From a virus: a stretch of 29,471 nucleotides of DNA. The notes under the pieces were generated by a model. The model saw only the letters and a program-made list of their open reading frames with translations, had not been told where the DNA came from and ran no database searches. The position numbers were made by a program, and so were the translations under genes. The stretch lies in the IMG/VR virus record IMGVR_UViG_3300025699_000377, positions 1 to 29,471 of that record. One strand, 5' to 3'. Shown here piece by piece: positions 23,765 to 29,471 of this stretch. How positions within the stretch are numbered: the first letter of the stretch is position 1; each line of letters starts with the position of its first letter.

Positions 23765-25696
23765 TTAAAACCTCATCCCAATATAATCAAAATTTAAAGT
23801 GTAGTTTGACGTATCAGTTCTAAAAGTAACTGTAAATAAATTAGTGCCTCTATTTATAGTAAACTGGTTCGATGACCAAGCTCCTGCAGCAGGAATATTA
23901 TCTAAAATCCATACCTCGAACTCTGAAGAATTAGTAGGTGTCATTCCAGGAAAACTGATATCAGCGGAAGTTCCTGTATAGGTTGAGGGGGTACCCACGG
24001 CAGTTGTTCCTGAATTAACAGAAGTACTTCCAAAAGTAACAACCCCGGGAACTCTATAAGTTGTATCTAAAGTTAAATCCCCTGCAGCGTTAAACACTTG
24101 CATACCATAAATACTTGACCCAGCATTATAAGCGCCTAGAGTTTTTACTTCAGTATCATAGGCACCTGAAGTATCTTCATCTTGAGAAGCAAAATAATAT
24201 CTAGTAGTACTATAAGGTTGTGTAAAACTATTTGAAGTTTGCCAGCCGGTTGCGGGTGGTGTGGAAGTTGTATGTTGTATGTATTTAAGGGTACCGCCTG
24301 AACCATTAGCGGATAAGTTAACTGTAGCTGTAGCATCAGTTCCGTCAATATCTACTATACCAATAGAGGAGATAACGGGAGCTTGAATTCCTCCCGTACC
24401 CATCGTTATAGTGATAGTCTTACCAGTATCTATATAAGTATTACCACCACCATTAGCAGCACTCCGTTTTGCATACGCAGTATAAACTTCTTGAGTAGTG
24501 GGAACGTCAGTAACAGTTATATCACCATTACCATTTCTACTCTCGTGTTCAGTTCCTGAAGAGTCTCTTATTTGATACGTGTCTAATGAACTACCCCCAG
24601 AGACTGTTACAGTCCATTGAGTGGTTCCTACAGTCAAATTTAATGCAGTGGGATTTAAAGTAATACTGGTTACTGGGAGTGTTATTGTTCCTATACTCCA
24701 GCCGTTACCTCTTGCTGTTCCTTCAAATGCAGTATAAATGTGTGTACTGGTACCATAAGAGCTAGAAGAAGTCGCTCTTAGTCTTACAGTAGTTCCGTTA
24801 TTTACAACGGTAGCGGCAACAGCAGTCCAAGTGCCTCCATCAATCTGCATTTCAGGGGTATCATGTGAGTTACTAAAGAATGTCATACTAGCCGCAGCTT
24901 CCATTCCGGCTAATGTATGTATCTGTGAGTAGTATACGGTACTTATCTGTGCTCCTGGTTGGTCTACCCAGTTCCAATCATCTGGGACTTGATTGGGCGC
25001 TCTAGTTCCTATACTCCAGCCGTTACCTCTTGCTGTTCCTTCAAATGCAGTATAAATGTGTGTACTGGTACTATAAGAGCTAGAAGAAGTCGCTCTTAGT
25101 CTTATAGTAGTTCCGTTATTTACAACGGTAGAGGCAACAGCAGTCCAAGTGCCTCCATCAATCTGCATTTCAGGGGTATCATGTGAGTTACTAAAGAATG
25201 TCATACTAGCCGCAGTATCCATTCCAGTTAATGTATGTGTTTGTGATTCGTATAAGGTACTTATCTCTGCCCCTGGTTGGTCTACCCAGTTCCAATCATC
25301 CGGAATTTGATCGGTCACTGCTCCGATTGACATATAAAATACAGATGATATATTGCCAGGGTTAGCTCCCGAAGTATCTACGGCAGTTATACTATCGGTT
25401 TGGCCGCCAGCGGCGGATTGAATAGTTCTATACCCAGAAGTGGTATTTGCATTTACTACTAAGTTTGAACTACTATTCCAGTAGCCAACTTGCCACCCTT
25501 GTATTGTAGCTGACCCATTCCAAGTGGAATCGTCACCGTCACCGTCAGTAAAAATATTTTGTACTCTTACTCTATCTCCTACCTGAAGAACTAAAGGATC
25601 CCCAGAAGATAGCCCATCACCTCCTGACGCGGACCAAGTAATAGTGTCGAAAAATTTATCGTCACCAGTATTTATTACTAAAGTATAATCAGCCAT
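23765..25696 (-). CDS. Large tail fibre / adhesin with tandem duplicated domain
   Basis: A 643-residue, almost Lys-free, Thr/Ser/Gly/Asn-rich beta protein, probably a side or tip fibre. Domains in order: an N-terminal beta domain (residues 1-125); two near-identical copies of a 106-residue domain (about 128-337) marked by DDWNWVDQPGA, SHDTPEMQIDGGTWTA and EGTARGNGWSIGT; a bacterial Ig-like domain (ITLNPTALNLTVGTTQWTVTVSGG); then a C-terminal module with YGMQVFNAAGDLTLDTTYR also found in the next gene. No signal peptide, so it is a virion-type rather than a secreted bacterial adhesin. The ATG overlaps the upstream stop by 8 bp; the Shine-Dalgarno is weak, so translation is probably coupled. 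Confidence 0.8.
   Translation of the reverse strand: MADYTLVINTGDDKFFDTITWSASGGDGLSSGDPLVLQVGDRVRVQNIFTDGDGDDSTWNGSATIQGWQVGYWNSSSNLVVNANTTSGYRTIQSAAGGQTDSITAVDTSGANPGNISSVFYMSIGAVTDQIPDDWNWVDQPGAEISTLYESQTHTLTGMDTAASMTFFSNSHDTPEMQIDGGTWTAVASTVVNNGTTIRLRATSSSSYSTSTHIYTAFEGTARGNGWSIGTRAPNQVPDDWNWVDQPGAQISTVYYSQIHTLAGMEAAASMTFFSNSHDTPEMQIDGGTWTAVAATVVNNGTTVRLRATSSSSYGTSTHIYTAFEGTARGNGWSIGTITLPVTSITLNPTALNLTVGTTQWTVTVSGGSSLDTYQIRDSSGTEHESRNGNGDITVTDVPTTQEVYTAYAKRSAANGGGNTYIDTGKTITITMGTGGIQAPVISSIGIVDIDGTDATATVNLSANGSGGTLKYIQHTTSTPPATGWQTSNSFTQPYSTTRYYFASQDEDTSGAYDTEVKTLGAYNAGSSIYGMQVFNAAGDLTLDTTYRVPGVVTFGSTSVNSGTTAVGTPSTYTGTSADISFPGMTPTNSSEFEVWILDNIPAAGAWSSNQFTINRGTNLFTVTFRTDTSNYTLNFDYIGMRF
24684..25313 (-). 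repeat. Near-identical tandem duplication (318-bp period) in the fibre gene
   Basis: Two adjacent copies of about 310 bp, with equivalent points at 24687 and 25005, a 318-bp (106-codon) period. Long blocks are identical at DNA level with only scattered substitutions, many of them synonymous. That points to recent duplication or ongoing gene conversion rather than ancient domain repeats. Confidence 0.92.
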
Positions 25697-26282
25697 ATCG
25701 AACCATAGTAACGAAAATTGTTTCCTCCTCTCTAGAGAAGGTATTATTTTGTCTGCAATTATAAGAGGTAATAGAAAAACCTTCGTCTTTTATCATAAAA
25801 AGAGTTGCTTCCTCAAAAAAAGAGGTGTTACATTTTTTAGTTGTAAAAGATGTTCCTTTGGAGTAGTCATATCGAATAATATGATTTTTTGCTTCTTCTG
25901 TACTAGGTACTATACAAAAAGACTTAAAATCTGTGTCATAGTTACCTACTCTATTTTCAAGATTATGAGATATTGCCCAACCATCATCTCGAAGATTTAT
26001 AAAGCCCTCTTTGAAACAGTTAAGATCGATCCACTGACCATTTTTTAAGCCTTTAAAAGTCATGCTGCCAGAAATAGTTACTGTAAGCCAGTTACAGTAA
26101 CCAAAACCAGTAATCTCAGTTGATTTTTTATAACCATAATCTATAGCATCCTCCCTAGGGGAGGGGGGTACTACCTGGTGTTTTATGCCTTGAGTTTTAT
26201 CAAGTATAGTTTGGCCTGCCTTTACTTCGGACAAATATACCTTAAAACCAGCTACGTCATGTATTTGTGAAAAATTGTACAT
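25689..26282 (-). CDS. Unknown protein at the head of the fibre operon
   Basis: A 197-residue soluble protein of no family I recognise. It starts MYNFSQIHDVAGFKVYLSEV and has a beta-rich middle (NWLTVTISGSMTFKGLKNGQW), several aromatic residues and cysteines (YCNW, NCFKEG, KKCNTSFFEE, YNCRQN), and no signal peptide. The start at 26282 is firm: AGGAG lies 8 nt upstream. The in-frame upstream codon at 26303 would fall before the predicted transcription start (about 26300). It is the first gene of the operon that encodes the fibre, the adhesin-like protein and the fibre chaperone, so a structural or fibre-modifying role is likely but unproven. Confidence 0.75.
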   Translation of the reverse strand: MYNFSQIHDVAGFKVYLSEVKAGQTILDKTQGIKHQVVPPSPREDAIDYGYKKSTEITGFGYCNWLTVTISGSMTFKGLKNGQWIDLNCFKEGFINLRDDGWAISHNLENRVGNYDTDFKSFCIVPSTEEAKNHIIRYDYSKGTSFTTKKCNTSFFEEATLFMIKDEGFSITSYNCRQNNTFSREEETIFVTMVRYG

Positions 26283-26306
26283 TAACAATGCTCCTTTTAA
26301 CAACCA

Positions 26307-26335
26307 ATTATACTTCTAGAGAACAAAAATGTCAA
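26307..26335 (-). promoter_or_regulatory. Perfect-consensus sigma70-type promoter for the fibre operon
   Basis: -35 TTGACA at 26335-26330, 17-bp spacer, -10 TATAAT at 26312-26307, minus strand: both hexamers are the consensus. An A-rich block (GAAAAAAATATC) lies upstream. The predicted start, near 26300, leaves an 18-nt leader containing AAGGAG for the gene at 26282. Confidence 0.9.
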
Positions 26336-26345
26336 GATATTTTTT

Positions 26346-26669
26346 TCAGAAGGTATAGCGAACTTCAGTTTCAACCTTAGTCTTGGCAGAGCCAGTGTCT
26401 TTAGTCTCTAGTTTTCCTTTGATGGTTACATCATCGAATTTGAACTTGTATCCGGCTTCATAACTATGGCCCTTCGTCATGGGCCCAATTTCAAAATAAA
26501 AATTATTCTTTGCCTTATACCCGAGACGTAAGTGATTAGTAGTCTTTTCTTTCTTCATCTCATTCTTGTATTCAACATAAGGTGCAGCTTTAATATCTAA
26601 ACTTAAAAACATAAACACCGATCCTATAAATACGAGGGCCACGAGTGTTTCTTTCCAATTCTTCTTCAT
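26346..26669 (-). CDS. Small secreted outer-membrane beta-barrel-like protein
   Basis: A 107-residue protein with a clear signal peptide (positive MKKNWKE, hydrophobic LVALVFIGSVFMFLSL, cleavage probably after DIKAA). The mature part alternates polar and hydrophobic residues in about six strands (VEYKNEM, NHLRLGYKAK, FYFEIGPM, YEAGYKFKF, VTIKGKLE, TEVRYTF) and ends in Phe, the signature recognised by the outer-membrane assembly machinery. A small outer-membrane barrel or surface protein is the best reading. The ATG has GGAG seven nt upstream. It has its own possible promoter and an unusual palindrome, and sits beside the TonB-dependent receptor gene. Function unknown; a change in host surface is a guess. 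Confidence 0.78.
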   Translation of the reverse strand: MKKNWKETLVALVFIGSVFMFLSLDIKAAPYVEYKNEMKKEKTTNHLRLGYKAKNNFYFEIGPMTKGHSYEAGYKFKFDDVTIKGKLETKDTGSAKTKVETEVRYTF

Positions 26670-26688
26670 GTTATATCTCCAGAGGCTT

Positions 26689-26717
26689 TGTGAACTTTTT
26701 TCACAGGGGATATTATA
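26689..26717 (-). promoter_or_regulatory. Putative promoter (-10 only strong) with palindrome at +1 for the small outer-membrane gene
   Basis: TATAAT at 26717-26712 on the minus strand, with no good -35 at 17 bp. Seven nt downstream, at the predicted start, lies a perfect palindrome TGTGAA-AAAAG-TTCACA (26705-26689). A dyad at +1 is a classic operator position. It resembles a CRP site but has a 7-base instead of 6-base centre, so CRP is not assigned. Confidence 0.5.
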
Positions 26718-26754
26718 ACATAGTTTTGTTAAGGTTTTATAAAGATTTGTTTAA

Positions 26755-26782
26755 GAATTAAAAAAGGGGCCGAAGCCCCTTT
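26755..26782 (-). terminator. Intrinsic terminator of the TonB-dependent receptor gene
   Basis: Minus strand: AAAGGGGC-TTCG-GCCCCTTT followed by TTTAATT, an 8-bp stem with UUCG loop and U tract, starting 4 nt after the receptor stop codon. A textbook rho-independent terminator. Confidence 0.93.
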
Positions 26783-26786
26783 GTCA

Positions 26787-29189
26787 TTAGAAACGATAGG
26801 ATAGTTTCGCTTGATAATGTCGCGGCAGTTCGGGGAGAACAACCGTAGTACCAAATAGATCTGGAAAGTTTGCTCGGAAGTAACGCTCATCTGTAACGTT
26901 CTTCGCTGCAACAATGACAGACCAGTCTTCGGCGTCATAGCTCATGCTAAGATTGACTAGTGTATATGCGGGAAGAGTAACTGCGAAAGACTGACCGGAT
27001 GCAACCGCGTCTACATCAACTACGCTACCGCTGACAGCAAAGCCATCACCAAAGTCGTAGGTGCCTGTCACAGACATGATGGTTTCGGGCATACCGGCTC
27101 GAACGCCTTTCGAAGGACCAACATCAATCAAACCACCAACTTGACCGCCCCATAACAGAGTTGGGTCGATTAAAGGCAAATCCGCTTGACCTAGAAACGA
27201 GAACTCATTCCCAGCCGCAATGGTTGCTAACATCAGTGCTTGCATGTTGCTATAGCCCATCGTCATCAAGAACTTGTCCGTTACAGCCCAACGCAACTCA
27301 AACTCTGTACCATCTGTTTTCACAGCCTGGTTTACAGTGATTGACTGTGCATTGAAGTCTGTGCGCTCCATTTCATAAGAAGACACTGCGAAGTAGAGAC
27401 GATCGTCTAGAAGACTTCCTTTCACACCATATTCCATCAACTCTGACGAGCCAAAGGCATTGCCAGTAAATACGTTACCGACTTGTACTTCCGCTCCCTG
27501 ACCCGCAATGACAGTGCTCTGCTCTGACATTGTTACATAAGGTACGAGACCGATTGGAGTTGCCCAGCTTAGCGAACCTGACCACGATACACCACTAGGC
27601 TCATCTGAAGCAGTATTTACCACAACGTCCACTCCACCTTCGGAAGATGTAAATGCTGAATCTGATTGTGTGAAGCCTTCAGGAGTTGTACTTGTCATAT
27701 CAATTACGTCATAACGTGCACCTAGAAGAAGAGACAGTCCCGAAGCATGTGCAAAGTCTACCATTACCCCGAAACCCAGGTCAGTATAATCCCCAACATA
27801 ATATTCGCTATAGTCGCTACCACTTCGAGTTGCCAGTAGTCTTCTATCAAGAGCCGTTGAAGGCCCCGTCAGGTCACGTCGGCTAAAGTATTCGTTATAG
27901 TAGTCATCACCGTGAGTAAACTCAGTTCGTCGAATTGAAGGAGAAATCTGTACTGAAGTCGTCATAGAGGACCCATCAAACACACCCGACAGAATCAACT
28001 GATCCTCTACAACCGATGCGTCATGAAACTGAGAAAACCCGTAAGCGTTCTCATTCAGGTTCTCATAGCTTTCGTAGAATAACTTATTCGTCAAAGTCCA
28101 CTCGCCAAGAGCAACATCAACATCGAAGTACAGAGTCGCCACTTTATTCTCTAAGGTGTCATCCGCAGCGATAAGTGTTGAAGACATGGGCAGAATTGCA
28201 GTTCCAACGTTCTCTAAGGCCATATTCGAAGAAGTGTAGTCATAACCGAAAGAAGCATCGGAGAGACCGGCGAGATCAAGATTCTGCTGCCCGAAGAAGG
28301 CATAGAGAGCAAAAGGATTGATATTGCCTGCATAGTACTCATCGTGAGAGATGAAGCCGTCTCCAGATGTATCGAGAGGAGTAGGAGTACCGGTGATATA
28401 AACCCCGTTGTCAATAAGGTCTTGAGTCAAACGGTTCCAGCCAGCGTTTTGGCTACCCTGATAGTCGTGAAGCATACCACCGAACTGAAGTCGAACATTG
28501 TCGCTAAAGTCCATATCGAACGATGCTTGAACGAGTGATTGATTCACACCGGGGGCATTTGTGTAGAAGCTGCCCGAATGTTCAACTTCTCCATAGAGGT
28601 AGTAGCCAACAGGCTTTCCACTGATTGCTGCAGGGCCACCGACTTCGGCAGTGAGAACATTACGATCCCAGCTTCCACCAGAGTAGGAAATCTCTCCGAT
28701 GCGCGCGGGAATATAAGAACCTGTCTCTTCGATACGGGCGGACTTGGGATTGAAGTTGAGGTAACCACCAATCTTACTAGGACCCATGATAGGTGACGCG
28801 GGACCGCGAACGATGTCTACTCGGTCAGAGGCTCCAATCGGGGTAGGATAGTTGCCGGGGTTATCGAGGCGTCGAATACCTCGAAAGTATGTCTCACCCG
28901 CAGTACCACGTACATCGAGTGAGCCTGCTACACCGAAGAACGATTGTGTGAAGGTTCCAGGTGCTAGAACAACGAGTTCGTCGATATCCTGCATATTGAA
29001 ACGGTCCATCATTTCTTCGGAGATTGTAGAAGCGCTTCGGGGTGTATCTAGAATAGACTTCTCGAAGCCGAAGACGGATTCTACGCGTTCGCCGGGAAGT
29101 GACCCGAGATCTCCTTTGACGACGATTTCTTCCATCTCGGCGAATGATGAACAACTTAGTAGCAATAGCGGGATTGCCTTTCTTAACAT
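26787..29189 (-). CDS. TonB-dependent outer-membrane receptor (siderophore-receptor type)
   Basis: An 800-residue energy-coupled outer-membrane transporter, the usual size for the family. Signal peptide at about residues 1-17 (MLRKAIPLLLLSCSSFA), then a TonB-box-like EEIVVKG (20-26). The plug domain is complete: DTPRSASTISEEMMDRFN, the DIDELVVLAPGTF motif, DVRGTAGETYFRGI and DRVDIVRGPASPIMGPSKIGGYLNF. The barrel follows and ends LSYRF, with the terminal Phe used for outer-membrane assembly. Ferric-siderophore receptors are the closest pattern, but the substrate is not readable. Residues 273-284 (DTSGDGFISHDE) fit the EF-hand calcium loop. AGGAG precedes the ATG. Own consensus promoter and terminator flank it, and its base composition is more GC-rich than the tail genes, so it looks like an acquired moron gene. 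Confidence 0.97.
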   Translation of the reverse strand: MLRKAIPLLLLSCSSFAEMEEIVVKGDLGSLPGERVESVFGFEKSILDTPRSASTISEEMMDRFNMQDIDELVVLAPGTFTQSFFGVAGSLDVRGTAGETYFRGIRRLDNPGNYPTPIGASDRVDIVRGPASPIMGPSKIGGYLNFNPKSARIEETGSYIPARIGEISYSGGSWDRNVLTAEVGGPAAISGKPVGYYLYGEVEHSGSFYTNAPGVNQSLVQASFDMDFSDNVRLQFGGMLHDYQGSQNAGWNRLTQDLIDNGVYITGTPTPLDTSGDGFISHDEYYAGNINPFALYAFFGQQNLDLAGLSDASFGYDYTSSNMALENVGTAILPMSSTLIAADDTLENKVATLYFDVDVALGEWTLTNKLFYESYENLNENAYGFSQFHDASVVEDQLILSGVFDGSSMTTSVQISPSIRRTEFTHGDDYYNEYFSRRDLTGPSTALDRRLLATRSGSDYSEYYVGDYTDLGFGVMVDFAHASGLSLLLGARYDVIDMTSTTPEGFTQSDSAFTSSEGGVDVVVNTASDEPSGVSWSGSLSWATPIGLVPYVTMSEQSTVIAGQGAEVQVGNVFTGNAFGSSELMEYGVKGSLLDDRLYFAVSSYEMERTDFNAQSITVNQAVKTDGTEFELRWAVTDKFLMTMGYSNMQALMLATIAAGNEFSFLGQADLPLIDPTLLWGGQVGGLIDVGPSKGVRAGMPETIMSVTGTYDFGDGFAVSGSVVDVDAVASGQSFAVTLPAYTLVNLSMSYDAEDWSVIVAAKNVTDERYFRANFPDLFGTTVVLPELPRHYQAKLSYRF

Positions 29190-29299
29190 AGTAACTCCTT
29201 TAATTTTCTTTTGTGGGTTTATGTATGATTTATTTAGTAAAATTTAATGCTTGAAATTTTATTTGGATTTGAAAAAATTCATCTTTTCTCAAGAATGTT
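29190..29299 (-). promoter_or_regulatory. AT-rich leader of the receptor gene
   Basis: From the predicted transcription start near 29293 to the ATG the mRNA has a leader of about 104 nt, very AT-rich, ending with AAAGGAG. No riboswitch, Fur box or strong hairpin is seen. The 11-mer TTGAAAAAATT occurs (plus strand) at 29269-29279 and again at 29307-29317 in the promoter spacer. Confidence 0.5.
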
Positions 29300-29328
29300 A
29301 TTATAATTGAAAAAATTAAAAATGTCAA
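29300..29328 (-). promoter_or_regulatory. Perfect-consensus sigma70-type promoter for the TonB-dependent receptor
   Basis: -35 TTGACA at 29328-29323, 17-bp AT-rich spacer, -10 TATAAT at 29305-29300, minus strand. Both hexamers are the consensus with optimal spacing, and TAAAAATACTTC lies directly upstream of the -35. Confidence 0.92.
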
Positions 29329-29441
29329 GAAGTATTTTTAGTCGTGGTCGATTGTGGTTGCTGTATGGCTTGTTATAGCACCTTTTTGGCTTATTAAATT
29401 CTTAAAGTTGTACGTGAAGGGGGGCTTGAGCGCGACCATTA

Positions 29442-29471
29442 TCACTGGGTCTTATAACCGCCCCCGCCTAC
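29442..29471 (-). CDS. Possible C-terminal end of a gene lying beyond the right edge
   Basis: In one minus-strand frame the last 30 bases read VGGGGYKTQ and a TGA stop. A glycine-rich end would suit a structural phage protein, and the 110 bp between here and the receptor promoter hold no other gene. Nine codons are too few to be sure, and the two other minus frames also close quickly. Confidence 0.2.
   Translation of the reverse strand, partial: VGGGGYKTQ

Noticed and set aside
26689-26705. CRP binding site
   Set aside because: The half sites TGTGA and TCACA are separated by seven bases, not the required six, so it is kept only as an unassigned palindrome.
29151-29189. Lipoprotein signal (LLSC) in the receptor signal peptide
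   Set aside because: The lipobox is poor and the normal signal peptidase site after SSFA is better; receptors of this family are not usually lipoproteins.
28852-29247. 131-codon plus-strand frame
   Set aside because: Antisense to the plug-domain part of the receptor gene, whose motifs are unmistakable.
29436-29448. Fur-box-like ACCATTATCACT upstream of the receptor
   Set aside because: Only one GATAAT-type half is present, and it is more than 100 bp upstream of the -35, too far for a repressor site of this promoter.
29405-29467. Open minus-strand stretch as the C-terminus of an upstream gene
   Set aside because: This frame has an in-frame TAG at 29470-29468 and no start codon, so it cannot be a gene end.
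1-29471. CRISPR array, tRNA or integration site
   Set aside because: The regular repeats at the left end are coding Gly-X-Y units without spacers, and no tRNA cloverleaf or core site duplication was seen in the short intergenic gaps.

Overview
The window is a stretch of a tailed double-stranded DNA phage (or prophage) with HK97-type head genes and a long, flexible, lambda-type (siphovirus) tail. Every credible gene lies on the minus strand, so the module reads from right to left. The host is very probably a Gram-negative (proteobacterial) bacterium: the phage encodes a full TonB-dependent outer-membrane receptor and a second small outer-membrane-like protein, both with signal peptides and a C-terminal phenylalanine. 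The host species cannot be named, although the AT-rich tail genes and near-consensus sigma70-type promoters would suit a marine or aquatic proteobacterium. No integrase, repressor, replication gene or endolysin is visible, so lifestyle cannot be decided from this window.

Layout in transcription order (high to low coordinates). (1) 29.2-26.8 kb: an 800-residue TonB-dependent receptor with its own consensus promoter, Shine-Dalgarno (SD) site and intrinsic terminator. (2) 26.7-26.3 kb: a 107-residue secreted small beta-barrel-like protein with a palindrome at its predicted transcription start. (3) 26.3-22.6 kb: four genes for host-range or fibre proteins, including a 643-residue fibre with a near-identical tandem duplication and a tail-fibre assembly chaperone-like protein. 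(4) 22.6-20.4 kb: terminase small subunit, a coiled-coil/membrane protein, a Cys-rich small protein and terminase large subunit. (5) 20.4-13.8 kb: HNH endonuclease, portal, a small unknown, a fused prohead protease-scaffold-major capsid protein with an internal start, the head-tail adaptor, a large unknown neck protein and a tail terminator. (6) 13.8-1 kb: major tail protein, G/GT-type tail chaperones with a -1 frameshift signal, tape measure, then M-L-K-I-J in exactly the lambda order. J runs off the left edge inside a collagen-like Gly-X-Y tract.

How it works together: terminase, HNH protein and portal package DNA into a shell formed by the protease-scaffold-capsid polyprotein. The adaptor, neck and terminator proteins join head to tail. 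The G/GT chaperones, tape measure and tube protein build the tail; M, L, K, I and J form the tip, and the separate fibre genes probably add receptor-binding parts. Five near-consensus promoters, all with exactly 17-bp spacers and a shared AT-rich block upstream of the -35, divide the region into transcription units.

The most notable points are the phage-carried TonB-dependent receptor in an autonomous expression cassette next to a second envelope protein and the fibre genes, the complete -1 frameshift signal (slippery AAATTTT, 7-nt spacer, perfect 8-bp stem), the protease-capsid fusion with an internal SD/ATG, and promoters that would yield leaderless or nearly leaderless mRNAs for two packaging genes.
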